Shown: positions 1 through 8,217 of the stretch, in pieces | How the letters are laid out: each line of letters begins with the position of its first letter | Numbering within the stretch: position 1 is the stretch's first letter | Source: Streptomyces sp. NBC_00237 | GTDB lineage: Bacteria; Actinomycetota; Actinomycetes; Streptomycetales; Streptomycetaceae | Direction: 5' to 3' | NCBI RefSeq assembly: GCF_026342435.1 | Contig: NZ_JAPEMT010000004.1 | Span: 496,001 to 560,000 of the forward strand | DNA: 64,000 nt | Notes under the pieces: model-generated | Databases searched by the model: none | What the model was told of the DNA's origin: nothing | The model's input: only the letters and a program-made list of their open reading frames with translations | Translations under genes and position numbers: made by a program

Positions 1-1210
1 ACGCCAGGCCGTCGTAGGACTCGTTCAGTACGACCGGCGTCCGGTGGAGGCGGTAGCTCCAGCGGGGGACCATCGCCCCGTAACTCCGGTGCGGATGGGG
101 GGTGTCGGCCCACTCCCGGACGGCGTCGGGCGCCGAGCGCAGGTCCAGGAAGTGGTCGCCGGGGGTGGCCCCGGCGAGCTGTGCCTCGACGGTGTCGGCT
201 TCGGGAGGACCGATCGGGTGGGTGGGGACGGGCGCGTTACGGGTTCGGGCGCGCGGCCCCCGCCAGGGGCCGGGAAGCGTGCGGTGCGCACGGAAGGCAC
301 CGCTGCCGAAGAGGAGGGCGAGGGCGTAGTAGGCGTGGCCGTGCCGGTCGTGGAGGTGGTGGCCGAGGGTGCGGATCGCGCCGCCGTGGCGGGCCTTGCC
401 GATGTGTCCGTTGTGGGCCCAGAGCACGGTCTTCGCGGCCGGGGCGGCGGCCAGCTCCGCCTCCAGGGCGTCGGCCATGTGCCGGTCGCGTACGGCGAAG
501 AGGGTCTGCTCCGGATCCGTGTGCTGCCAGGGGCGGGTGACCAGGTCGGCGGCCCGGACCAGGTTGCGGGCGTGCCGCAGGGTGTCGGAGCCGTGCGGTT
601 CGAGGAGGCGTACCAGCTCCTCGGCCTCTCGCACCAGCCGCTGTCCGGGGTCGGGCCGCGAACCGGGCTGGGCGCCGTCGAGGGTGCGGAGCGCCGTGAG
701 CAGGGTGGCGGCCCGGGAGCGTTCGGGTGCGGGGAGGCGGTCCGGGGTGGCGGCGAGCGCGGCGAGGGAGGGGCCGCACTTCTGCGGATCGATCCCGAGG
801 AAGCGGACCTGCGCGGACTCGGGCCGCCCGTTGTTGTACGTACGCATCCACTCGACCATCGCGAGGACTTCCCGCGTCCGCCAGGTCCAGAACCCGAGCC
901 CGGCGACGGCCTCCGCCGCACTGCCGATCCCGTGACGGACGTACGCGTCGACGGCGGGCGCGGCGGATTCGCTGGCCTCCATGGCGAAGGTCGAGTACCC
1001 CAGTTCGCGGACGAGGAAGGCCAGTAAGCGGTGTTTGAGCCGGAAGAACTCACGCGTTCCGTGCGTGGCCTCGCCGAGACCGACGATCCGCACGCCGTCG
1101 AGAACGTCCCGCAGGGGCTGGAGGTCGGTGGTCGGTGCGTCGGCGGAGAGCGTGTGGAGGGGGTGGGAGGAGCGGGCCAGCCAGCTCGTCGGGTCGGGTG
1201 CGGTCGTCAT
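1..1210 (-). CDS. erythromycin esterase family protein (3' end outside window)
   Basis: Reading down from ATG at 1210, the protein shows the erythromycin esterase (EreA/EreB) fold signatures: GLGEATHGTREF with GEATHG at residues 46-51, AMEASES with Glu78, and WAHNGHIGK around residues 264-272. These carry the Glu and His residues associated with catalysis in the family, so the part that is visible appears intact. The family hydrolyses macrolide lactones in the resistance enzymes, but many Streptomyces homologues have no proven substrate, so resistance is only an inference. The start lies one base after the stop of the DoxX-like gene, so both are probably translated from one mRNA. About 403 codons are visible and the stop lies beyond base 1. 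Confidence 0.88.
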   Translation of the reverse strand, partial: MTTAPDPTSWLARSSHPLHTLSADAPTTDLQPLRDVLDGVRIVGLGEATHGTREFFRLKHRLLAFLVRELGYSTFAMEASESAAPAVDAYVRHGIGSAAEAVAGLGFWTWRTREVLAMVEWMRTYNNGRPESAQVRFLGIDPQKCGPSLAALAATPDRLPAPERSRAATLLTALRTLDGAQPGSRPDPGQRLVREAEELVRLLEPHGSDTLRHARNLVRAADLVTRPWQHTDPEQTLFAVRDRHMADALEAELAAAPAAKTVLWAHNGHIGKARHGGAIRTLGHHLHDRHGHAYYALALLFGSGAFRAHRTLPGPWRGPRARTRNAPVPTHPIGPPEADTVEAQLAGATPGDHFLDLRSAPDAVREWADTPHPHRSYGAMVPRWSYRLHRTPVVLNESYDGLA

Positions 1211-1211
1211 C

Positions 1212-1577
1212 TCACAGGACGGTAGTCGTCTCGGCGAGCATGAGGAGGAGGGTGGCGACGGACAGGGCGAAGTATGTTCCGGGGAAGGCGATGTTGTGGA
1301 AGACGCGGGCCCTGACGTGTGCGATCAGGGCGCCGGTGAAGAAGAGGACGAGGCCGGTCGCGGCGGCCAGGCCCAGGGGATGCAGGCCCAGCAGGCCGAG
1401 GAGCAGGCCCAGTGCGCCCGCCGCCTTGAGGAGGGCGAGCGGGGGGATCCAGGACGCGGGGACGTGCACTTCGGCCGCGTTGGCCTGGACGAACTTCGCT
1501 CCGGAGAGGTCGGTGGCGGCCACGGAGGCGTTGGCGAGGATCGTGAGCAGGGCGACGGTGAGGTAGGCGGCGTACAC
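1212..1577 (-). CDS. DoxX family membrane protein
   Basis: This is a small (121 aa) hydrophobic protein with four likely membrane segments, an N-terminal one (YLTVALLTILANA), LLKAAGALGLLLGLLGL, a central GLVLFFTGALIAHVRAR and a C-terminal ALSVATLLLMLAE. Length and order fit the DoxX/DoxX-like family of inner-membrane proteins, whose biochemical roles are mostly unknown. GTG at 1577 is preferred because GGAGG sits five bases upstream; an upstream ATG at 1658 would add a proline-rich, non-hydrophobic leader. It is the first gene of a two-gene unit with the erythromycin-esterase-like gene and is divergent from the LysR gene, which may control it. Confidence 0.8.
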   Translation of the reverse strand: MYAAYLTVALLTILANASVAATDLSGAKFVQANAAEVHVPASWIPPLALLKAAGALGLLLGLLGLHPLGLAAATGLVLFFTGALIAHVRARVFHNIAFPGTYFALSVATLLLMLAETTTVL

Positions 1578-1682
1578 GGGGGCCTCCGGATTCGGGGGAG
1601 GGGGGAGGGTGGGGGTGTCTCGCCAACCACACTCCCGCTGCGGCTCCTTGGCGTCCAATACCTGCGTCTATAACCTGGCGGA

Positions 1683-2684
1683 ATGGTGGATCGCGAAGGC
1701 TCTCCGGGCTCTGCGGCTGTTCCGGCCGCTCCGGCCGCTCCGGTCCGGAGGGTGAGTACGGCCGACGTCGACACCCGGCTGCTGCGCTACTTCGTCGCGG
1801 TCGCCGAAGAAGGCAGCCTCACCCGGGCCGCGGAGCGGCTGTACGTCTCCCAGCCCGCGCTGACCAAGCAGGTGAAGCAGTTGGAGGCGCAGGTGGGGGT
1901 GTCCCTGTTCGTACGTTCCCGGAGCGGCATGGCCCTCACCGAGGCGGGGCGGGCCCTTGCCGGGGCCGCGCCCGCGTTGCTCGGTGACTGGGAGCGGGCG
2001 TTGCGGACGACCCGGAGTGCGGCGAGCCGGGCGGCGCGGGTGTTGCGTGTGGGGTTCCTGGCCAGTGCCGCGAACGAGGCGACGCCGGGGATCGTGGCCG
2101 CGTTCGCCGCGCTGCGGCCCGGGTGGCGGGCCGACATGCGGCAGTCCTCGTGGTCCGACCCGAGTGCCGGGCTCGCGGAAGGGGAAGTGGACGTGGCGCT
2201 CGTACGGCTGCCGTTTCCGGGGGAGGAGCGGTGGCGGGTCAAGGAGTTGTTCGCGGAGGCGCGGTGGGTGGCGCTGGCCTCCGGACACCCCTTGGCGGGG
2301 CGGGAGTCGATCGACTTCCGGGAGCTTCTGGACGAGCCCTTCGTGGCGGCTCCGCCCGAGACCGGCGGCTGGCAGGGGCACTGGCTCGGGACCGAGGAGC
2401 GGGGCGGGCGGGCCGTTCGGATCGGCGCGGTCGTCGATCAGCCCGACGAGTGGCTCAGCGCGATCGCGAACGGGTACGGGATCGCGCTTGCTCCGGAGTC
2501 CGCCGCCCGGTACTACGCCCGGCCCGGCGTCGTCTACCGGCCGGTGCGTGGGGTGGGGCCGACGCGGGTGGGGGTGGCGTGGGCGCCGGGCGACGAACGG
2601 AACGAGGTCGTGCGGGACTTCGTACGGTGTTGCGTGGAGGGGGCGGGGCCCGGCCCGGGGGATGCCCTAACGTCCCCGGCATGA
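1683..2684 (+). CDS. LysR family transcriptional regulator
   Basis: The N-terminal winged helix-turn-helix is clear: LLRYFVAVAEEGSLTRAAER followed by LYVSQPALTKQVKQLE and SLFVRSRSGMALTEAG. A substrate-binding effector domain follows, beginning near VLRVGFLAS. Total length, 333 aa, is normal for LysR. ATG at 1683 has a weak ribosome site; a GTG at 1752 has GGAGG directly abutting it and is the alternative, and it would still keep the whole DNA-binding domain. The gene is divergent from the DoxX/esterase pair, the usual position of a LysR regulator relative to its target. Its stop codon overlaps the next start (ATGA at 2681-2684). Confidence 0.9.
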   Translation: MVDREGSPGSAAVPAAPAAPVRRVSTADVDTRLLRYFVAVAEEGSLTRAAERLYVSQPALTKQVKQLEAQVGVSLFVRSRSGMALTEAGRALAGAAPALLGDWERALRTTRSAASRAARVLRVGFLASAANEATPGIVAAFAALRPGWRADMRQSSWSDPSAGLAEGEVDVALVRLPFPGEERWRVKELFAEARWVALASGHPLAGRESIDFRELLDEPFVAAPPETGGWQGHWLGTEERGGRAVRIGAVVDQPDEWLSAIANGYGIALAPESAARYYARPGVVYRPVRGVGPTRVGVAWAPGDERNEVVRDFVRCCVEGAGPGPGDALTSPA

Positions 2685-3211
2685 CCCGCGCGCACCCCGT
2701 CGGCAGCGCCGACACCCGTCTGATCGTCCTCCGTGGCAACTCCGCCTCCGGCAAGTCCTCCGTCGCCGCCGAACTCCGCCACCGGTACGGCCGCGGCCTC
2801 GCCGTCGTCGGCCAGGACAACCTGCGCCGCGATGTGCTGCGCGAACGCGATGTGCCTGGTGCGGCGAACATCGGACTCATCGACACCGTCGCTCGGTACG
2901 CCCTCGATCACGGCTTCCACACGGTCGTGGAGGGCATGCTCTACGCCGACCGGTACGGCCCGATGCTGGAGGCCCTGTGCCGTGACCACCTCGGGCCGAC
3001 GCGCATGTACTACCTCGACGTGCCGTTCGAGGAGACGCTGCGGCGGCACGGGACGAAACCGCAGGCGAAGGAGTACGGGGAGGTGCAGATGCGGGAGTGG
3101 TACCGGGAGTTGGATCTGCTGGGCGGTGGCCGGGAGACGGTCGTTCCGGCGGTCAGCAGCTTGGCGGAGACGGCGGGGCTGGTGATGGCGGAGGCTTTCG
3201 GGAGGGGGTAG
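2681..3211 (+). CDS. AAA/zeta-toxin-like small kinase
   Basis: The 176-aa protein begins with a P-loop, VLRGNSASGKSSVAAEL, then shows GQDNLRRDVLRE, a region like that of gluconate or zeta-type kinases, and YYLDVPFEETLRRH, a lid-like basic stretch. It is therefore a P-loop kinase or ATPase of the small phosphotransferase group; the phosphoryl acceptor cannot be deduced. ATG at 2681 overlaps the LysR stop. A TAACGT box at 2668-2673 with a 7-nt gap before the ATG also suggests an own leaderless promoter. Three 23-bp repeats begin in its last codons. Confidence 0.75.
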   Translation: MTRAHPVGSADTRLIVLRGNSASGKSSVAAELRHRYGRGLAVVGQDNLRRDVLRERDVPGAANIGLIDTVARYALDHGFHTVVEGMLYADRYGPMLEALCRDHLGPTRMYYLDVPFEETLRRHGTKPQAKEYGEVQMREWYRELDLLGGGRETVVPAVSSLAETAGLVMAEAFGRG

Positions 3212-3259
3212 CCGAGGTTCGCGGGAGGGGGCAGCCGAGGCTTTCGGGAGGGGCCGACC
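3191..3259. repeat. 23-bp direct repeat, three copies
   Basis: Units start with GAGG at 3191, 3214 and 3237 and read approximately GAGGCTTTCGGGAGGGG plus a variable end. The first copy encodes the last residues of the kinase and the array continues through its stop codon into the intergenic region. The array probably extended the coding end by slippage. Confidence 0.75.
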
Positions 3260-3314
3260 GGGGCACACCCCCGGGGGCCGGAGCGTGCCGGGGAGCCGCA
3301 TAGAGTGCGGCGCC

Positions 3315-4565
3315 GTGCCCCTCTCATCGACCCCGTCACGGTCCGCCCTCTGGAAGGACGAGCAGTTCCTGCTGCTCGCCTCCGCGCGGACGATCTCCGT
3401 ACTCGGCAACGGCTTCGCCCGCGTGGCCCTCGGCTTCGCCGTGCTGGCGCTGCCCGGAGCCACCCCGGGGCGGTTGTCGCTGGTGCTGGCCTGCCAGGCG
3501 CTGCCGCAGTTGGTGTTCGTCCTGCTGGGCGGGGTGATCGCGGACCGGATGTCCAGGGCACGGCTGATGGTGGTCGCGGACGTGGTCGGGGCGAGCGCCT
3601 ACGCGGGGCTGGCCGGACTGGTGCTGTCCGGTCACGCGCCCCTGCTGCTGATGTGCGTGCTGGCGGTGGTGGCCGGGACCGCGACCGCCCTGTTCGCACC
3701 CGCCATGGACGGGCTGGTTCCGCTGGTCGTCCCCGCGGACCGGCTCCAGCAGGCGAACGGGCTGCTGCGGGTCGGCACGAACACCTCCTTGTTGCTGGGG
3801 CTCGCCGTGTCCGGTGTCGTCGTGGCGTGGCTCGGGGCCGGTTGGGCACTGGCCGTCAACGCGGCGTCCTTCGTCGTCAGCGCGGTGATCACGGCACGTT
3901 TGCGGATCCCCGGGCGGCGGCGGGCCAAGGCGACGACGGGCTGGGAGGACCTCAAGGAGGGGTGGCGGGAGTTCGCCTCCCGCCAGTGGCTGTGGGTCGT
4001 CGTCGCCCACACCTCCGTGGTGGTCGCAGGGCTCAACGCCAACATCGGCGTTCTCGGTCCGCTGCTCGCACAGGAGGAGTTGGGCGGCGCGCGGGCCTGG
4101 TCGCTCGTCGTGGCCGCCCAGGCGCTCGGGACCGTCGGCGGGGCGGTTCTGGCGGTACGCGTACGGGTGAACCGGCCCGTGCTGGTGGCGGTGCTGTGCT
4201 CCTTCCCCGCCACCCTGCCCATCGCGCTGCTCGCCCTGTCGGCCCCGGTGTGGACGATCGCCGCCGCCATGTGCGGGGCAGGCGTGGCCACGGCCGTCGG
4301 CGGGGTCGTCTGGGCCACCACCTTGCAGCGGGAGATCCCGGAGGAGGCACTGTCCCGCGTCAGTTCGTACGGCTGGTTCGGGGCGCTGGGCTTCGCGCCG
4401 CTGGGGCTGCTCGTGGCGGGGCCCGTCGCGGACGCGCTGGGGGTGCGGACGGCGTTGGCGGGGTGCGCGGCGCTGGTGGTGCTGGCGGCGGGGGCGGCGC
4501 TGCTGTCGCCGCAGGTCAGGCGGCTTGGCGGGAACGCAGAACCCGGCCGGGAACTCAGCGCGTGA
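3315..4565 (+). CDS. MFS transporter
   Basis: A 416-aa membrane protein with about twelve hydrophobic segments and the MFS loop signature LGGVIADRMSRARLM between helices 2 and 3. It resembles the enterobactin-exporter/macrolide-efflux type (EntS, MefA group), which have FxxxxGxxLAxxA-like first helices; here ISVLGNGFARVALGFAVLAL. Substrate unknown. GTG at 3315 is chosen because a TAGAGT box at 3301-3306 lies 8 nt upstream, which implies a leaderless mRNA and places the upstream ATG at 3285 outside the transcript. The 3' end overlaps that of the ketosynthase gene by 11 bp on the opposite strand. Confidence 0.85.
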   Translation: MPLSSTPSRSALWKDEQFLLLASARTISVLGNGFARVALGFAVLALPGATPGRLSLVLACQALPQLVFVLLGGVIADRMSRARLMVVADVVGASAYAGLAGLVLSGHAPLLLMCVLAVVAGTATALFAPAMDGLVPLVVPADRLQQANGLLRVGTNTSLLLGLAVSGVVVAWLGAGWALAVNAASFVVSAVITARLRIPGRRRAKATTGWEDLKEGWREFASRQWLWVVVAHTSVVVAGLNANIGVLGPLLAQEELGGARAWSLVVAAQALGTVGGAVLAVRVRVNRPVLVAVLCSFPATLPIALLALSAPVWTIAAAMCGAGVATAVGGVVWATTLQREIPEEALSRVSSYGWFGALGFAPLGLLVAGPVADALGVRTALAGCAALVVLAAGAALLSPQVRRLGGNAEPGRELSA

Positions 4566-5775
4566 AGACCAGGCTCACGTTGTGGCCGCCGAAGCCGAAG
4601 GAGTTCGACAGGACCGACTCCCACCGGCCTTTCCTGTTCTCGCCCCGGATCACGTCCAACTCCACGCGCGGGTCGAGGCGCTGGAGGTTGCGGACCGCCG
4701 GGGCCACCCCGTTCCGCAGGGCGAGCAGTGCCGCCAGTGCGCCCACCGCCCCGGACGCGCCCAGCATGTGGCCCGTCATCGACTTCGTCGCCGACACCGA
4801 CACGTGCGTGCCCACCGCCCGGCGGACCGCCTCCGCCTCCGCCAGGTCCCCGGACTCGGTCGAGGTGGCGTGCGCGTGGACGTGGCCGACGGCGGACGGC
4901 GGTACGTCCGCGTCGCGCAACGCCCCCTCGATCGCCTGGACCTGACCGTCCGCGTCCGACGCCGTGATGTGCTGCGCGCTGGACGTCACCGCGCTGCCCG
5001 CCAGGGTTCCGTACGTACGGGGGTTACGGCGGGCCCGCGCGAAACCGGCGCGTTCGAGGACCACGATGCCCACGCCCTCGCCCATCACGAACCCGCTGCG
5101 GTCCACGTCGAAGGGCCGGGACACCGACTCGGGGTCGTCAGAACGCGTCGACAACGCTTTCATCTGCGCGAACGCGGCCAGCGTGAAGGGGTGCACGCAC
5201 GCCTCGGTGCCGCCCGCCACCACCACATCGGCCCGCCCCGCCCGGATCAGGTCGAGCCCCACGGCGAGGGCCTCCGCCCCGGAGGCGCACGCGCTGACCG
5301 GGGTACGGGCCCCGCCCTTCGCGCCGAGGTCCATGCTGACCCACGCGGCGGGCCCGTTCGGCATCAGCATCGGCACCGCGAACGGCGACAGCCTCCGCGC
5401 CCCCGACCGCTCGAACACGTCGTCCTGCCCGAGCGTGGTGAGCACCCCGCCGGTCCCGGTGCCGATCACCACGGCCAGCCGCTCGGGCTCCACCTCGGGC
5501 GACCCCGCGTCCTGCCACGCCTCCCGCGCGCCGAGCAGCGCCAACTGCTCGCCCCTGTCCAGCTTCCGGGCCTCGGTGCGCGGCAGGAGCGCGGCCGGAT
5601 CCTCGGTCAGCCCGGCCGCTATGCGTACGGGAGCCTCCTCGGCCCAGTCCTCCGTCAGGGCCCGGACCCCCGAACGGCCCGCCAGCATGCCTTCCCAGGT
5701 CGCCGCCGCGTCCGGGCCCAGCGGGGTCATCGCTCCGATTCCGGTCACCAGCACCTGGCACAACTGGTCGTTCAT
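4555..5775 (-). CDS. fabF: beta-ketoacyl-ACP synthase (KAS II type)
   Basis: This 406-aa thiolase-fold protein has the KAS II catalytic set: nucleophilic Cys in TPVSACASGAEAL, first His in HAHATSTESGD and second His in SNSFGFGGHN. It would condense acyl-ACP with malonyl-ACP. It is not beside other fatty-acid genes, so it is probably an accessory FabF rather than the housekeeping one. ATG at 5775 is preferred to an upstream start at 5805 because GAGGGAG stands seven bases before it. A TTGACA on the minus strand at 5869-5864 may be a -35 element, but I see no convincing -10. The motif around the first His is HATSTESGD rather than the usual GTSTPLND. Confidence 0.88.
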   Translation of the reverse strand: MNDQLCQVLVTGIGAMTPLGPDAAATWEGMLAGRSGVRALTEDWAEEAPVRIAAGLTEDPAALLPRTEARKLDRGEQLALLGAREAWQDAGSPEVEPERLAVVIGTGTGGVLTTLGQDDVFERSGARRLSPFAVPMLMPNGPAAWVSMDLGAKGGARTPVSACASGAEALAVGLDLIRAGRADVVVAGGTEACVHPFTLAAFAQMKALSTRSDDPESVSRPFDVDRSGFVMGEGVGIVVLERAGFARARRNPRTYGTLAGSAVTSSAQHITASDADGQVQAIEGALRDADVPPSAVGHVHAHATSTESGDLAEAEAVRRAVGTHVSVSATKSMTGHMLGASGAVGALAALLALRNGVAPAVRNLQRLDPRVELDVIRGENRKGRWESVLSNSFGFGGHNVSLVFTR

Positions 5776-5897
5776 TCCGCGCTCCCTCGACCTTGACCTC
5801 GACATTGTCTTGTTCGCTCCCTACATACAGCGGGCGAGACCCTTCGTGTGTGTAGGGCGATCCTGTCAATGTTCCGCTGGGGATGCGCGGTTCAGGT

Positions 5898-6869
5898 CTA
5901 CCGATTCGTATCCGTCGGCTTTGTTGGCTTCACACAAAGGTGTGCGAAGCGGAGGGAGTACTCGAAGATGCTCTCCACCGTCGCGTCAGGTACGCCGTGC
6001 CAGCCGTGCTCGGCGTCCGGGACCGTCCGGAGTTCGACTGGGGAGCCGGACGTGCCGTGCAGGGCCGACGCCAGCGACGTGCTGTGCGAGCAGTCGACCA
6101 TGGTGTCCGCCTCGCCGTGGACGAGGAGGAACGGCGGCGCGGTGGGGCCCACGCGGGAGAGGGGGCTCGCCTCGGTCGCGCGTTCCGGAACCGTGGCCGG
6201 AGCTGCGCCCAGCAGGAGCGCCTCCGGCGTTGTGGGGTCCTCCGGGGTGAACGGCCCGCGTGCGGAGGTCAGGTCGCTCGGGCCGTACCAGACGACCGCC
6301 CCCGCCAGGGAAGGAGCGGTGAGGGCCAGGAGCGAGGCGAGGTGACCGCCCGCCGACTCGCCCCACACCACCGTCCGGTTCGTGTCGACGCCCAGTTCCT
6401 CGCTGCGGAGCGTGAGCCAGCGCAGAGCGGCGTGCAGGTCGTCGAGCGGGGCGGGGAAGGCGGCCTCGCCGCTGAGCCGGTAGTCCACACAGGCCACCGC
6501 GAAGCCTGCCGCCGCGATGCGGGCGAAGGGGCCGGGCGACCAGTCGCGCGTACGGAAGCCCAGGTCGGCGCGCCGACCGCGCCGCCACGCGCCGCCGTGG
6601 ACGAACAGGATGAGGGGAGCGGGGGGTGGGTTCGACGGGGCAGGGGGGAGCCAGAGGTCGAGTTCCAGCGGGCGGCTGCCGGGGACCTCGGCAAAGGGGA
6701 TGCCGCGCAACTCCACTGCGCCGGAGGGGGGTTCGGGCAGTGGGGCGTGATCGGGGTGCGGCGCGGCGATCAGGTCCCGTACCGATGGGGGAGGCGTGGG
6801 AGGCGTTACCCGGTCCGCCGTCACCGGACCTGCCGTCACCGGATCCGCCGTCATCCGGTCTGCCGTCAC
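5898..6869 (-). CDS. alpha/beta hydrolase (HSL/carboxylesterase type)
   Basis: The protein has the HGGAW oxyanion-hole motif (LILFVHGGAWRRG), the nucleophile elbow GESAGGH and a late VHGEAD plus DAEHGWHG that supply the acid and His, the standard triad of the hormone-sensitive-lipase/carboxylesterase group. The N-terminus is made of a 15-bp tandem repeat giving VTADRMTADPVTAGPVTADR, which looks non-functional. GTG at 6869 overlaps the stop of the upstream cupin gene (GTGA), so the two are co-transcribed; a GTG at 6881 is the longer alternative. About 323 aa. Confidence 0.85.
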   Translation of the reverse strand: MTADRMTADPVTAGPVTADRVTPPTPPPSVRDLIAAPHPDHAPLPEPPSGAVELRGIPFAEVPGSRPLELDLWLPPAPSNPPPAPLILFVHGGAWRRGRRADLGFRTRDWSPGPFARIAAAGFAVACVDYRLSGEAAFPAPLDDLHAALRWLTLRSEELGVDTNRTVVWGESAGGHLASLLALTAPSLAGAVVWYGPSDLTSARGPFTPEDPTTPEALLLGAAPATVPERATEASPLSRVGPTAPPFLLVHGEADTMVDCSHSTSLASALHGTSGSPVELRTVPDAEHGWHGVPDATVESIFEYSLRFAHLCVKPTKPTDTNR

Positions 6870-7423
6870 CTGGTCCGCCACTCGTGGTCGCGCAGGAAGC
6901 GCACGTCGAACTGCTCCGGCACGCTGCCGAACTTGTGCGGCTCCGGGATCACCGGCTCGCGCGGCAGTCCCAGCGCGTCGGCCGGAGCGCCGAGGGTCTC
7001 GAAGAAGCGCTCGAAGGTGCCGCCGGGGCCGGCCGCGACGCCGACGACCTGGCTGTGGTGGCGCTCCATGCGGTACGCGTGTCGGCAGTTCTTCGGTACG
7101 AAGCCGAAGTCGCCCGGCGTGAGCAGCTTCTCCTGCTGGATGCCCTCGGTGTCCTCGACGAACAGCCGGACCGCACCCTGCGTGACGTAGAAGACCTCAT
7201 GGGTGTCGGCGTGTACGTGCGCCGGGATGATGTCGCCCTTCGGGCCCTCCACGGTGAAGAAGTTGAAGGTGTTCTCGGTCTGCTCGCCGCCCGCGTAGAC
7301 GGTGATCAGGTCGCCGAAGAGGTGCGCGCGGTCGCCCTCGCCCCTCTCGATGAAGTACGGCTTCGTGGGGTCGGCGGGTATGCGGGAGGTGGTGCGGTAG
7401 CGGGTGGCGTACTCGATGGTCAT
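6866..7423 (-). CDS. quercetin 2,3-dioxygenase-like cupin
   Basis: The 185-aa protein is a single cupin: FFTVEGPKGDIIPAHVHADT and HEVFYVTQGAVRLFVED hold the metal ligands (HVH, E, and later GDFGFVPKNCRHAYRM with His). Cupins of this shape include quercetin dioxygenases and related proteins of uncertain substrate. ATG at 7423 is preceded by AAGGGA. The gene is divergent from a MarR gene with a perfect palindrome in between, the normal arrangement for MarR-controlled dioxygenase genes, so induction by a phenolic ligand is plausible but inferred. The esterase gene overlaps its 3' end. Confidence 0.82.
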   Translation of the reverse strand: MTIEYATRYRTTSRIPADPTKPYFIERGEGDRAHLFGDLITVYAGGEQTENTFNFFTVEGPKGDIIPAHVHADTHEVFYVTQGAVRLFVEDTEGIQQEKLLTPGDFGFVPKNCRHAYRMERHHSQVVGVAAGPGGTFERFFETLGAPADALGLPREPVIPEPHKFGSVPEQFDVRFLRDHEWRTR

Positions 7424-7457
7424 GAGGTCCCTTCGGTCAGCTTCCTTCACCGGAAAC

Positions 7458-7472
7458 GTCAGGCAGCCTGAC
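7458..7472. promoter_or_regulatory. MarR-type operator palindrome
   Basis: GTCAGGCAGCCTGAC is a perfect 7+1+7 palindrome in the 160-bp divergent region between the cupin and MarR genes, 35 bp before the cupin ATG. Its size fits a MarR dimer site, so autorepression and cupin repression are inferred. Confidence 0.6.
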
Positions 7473-7585
7473 ATAAAGGTTGGGCGAGGGGCAAGCGGTC
7501 GTACGGCGTGGACAAGAGCCGGGCTGCGGTCCCGGGCGCGGGCCTGGGCACGGGCCCGGGTGCGGGCCTGGATACGATTTGCCCC

Positions 7586-8017
7586 ATGCACCCCACCGGC
7601 CGCCGCAGCTTCCCTCACCTGCTCCATGACGCCCGGCGCTGGTTCGAGGAGGGGCTGCTGGCCGCGCTGGAGGAGGCGGGCGTCGCGTCGGTCTCTCCGA
7701 CACAGGTCCAGCTGTTCGCCGTACTCGACGAGGACGGCACGACGGTCTCGGAGCTGGCCCGGCGTATGGGCGTCACCCGGCAGACCGCCCATCAGGCCGT
7801 GCACGGCCTGATCGCGGCCGGGCTGCTCGAACAGCGCCCCGATCCCGCGTCCGCCCGGCAGCGGCTGGTCCGGCGTACGGCGGAGGGCGAGCGCACTCAC
7901 CGGAGGGCGGAAGCCGTCCTCGCCCGGCTGGAGGGCGAACTCGCGGCCCGGATCGGCGGGGAGGCGGTGGCTGCGCTGCGGGCGGCCCTGGAGGCGGAGT
8001 GGGGGAGCCCTAGGTGA
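7586..8017 (+). CDS. MarR family transcriptional regulator
   Basis: A 143-aa winged-helix protein: PTQVQLFAVLDEDGTTVSEL, ARRMGVTRQTAHQAVHGLIA and GLLEQRPDPASARQRLVRRT form the HTH and wing of MarR proteins. ATG at 7586 is chosen because TACGAT at 7573-7578 lies seven bases upstream, a leaderless promoter arrangement, which leaves the in-frame ATG at 7508 untranscribed. The sequence 7523-7570 before it is a GC-rich CGGGCCTGGG-type repeat. The gene faces away from the cupin/esterase operon, its likely target. Confidence 0.87.
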   Translation: MHPTGRRSFPHLLHDARRWFEEGLLAALEEAGVASVSPTQVQLFAVLDEDGTTVSELARRMGVTRQTAHQAVHGLIAAGLLEQRPDPASARQRLVRRTAEGERTHRRAEAVLARLEGELAARIGGEAVAALRAALEAEWGSPR

Positions 8018-8041
8018 GCGGGGTGTCGGACGGGCCCGAGC

Positions 8042-8184
8042 CTGTGACCGGGCCGCTCCTGTGTCCGGACCCGCCCCTGTGTCCGGACCCGCCCCTGTGA
8101 CCGGACCCGCCCCTGTGCCCGGGCCCGCCCCTGTGCCCGGGCCCGCCCCTGTGCCCGGGCCCGCCCCTGTGCCCGGGCCCGCCG
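8042..8184. repeat. 18-bp tandem repeat, eight copies
   Basis: CTGTG recurs at 8042, 8059, 8077, 8095, 8113, 8131, 8149 and 8167, almost always 18 bp apart, with units such as CTGTGCCCGGGCCCGCCC. The array fills the gap between marR and the next gene. Each unit carries a CCCGGGCC-type self-complementary core, so the RNA would be highly structured. All frames are open through it, but I see no reason to call it coding. Confidence 0.9.
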
Positions 8185-8217
8185 ATTTATCCCGGGCTGC
8201 CCGGGTACGGGTTCAGG

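Noticed and set aside
25..1053. Long open frames on both strands over the first kilobase
   Set aside because: They are GC-rich shadows of the esterase, which has the conserved motifs in a frame that runs off the window.
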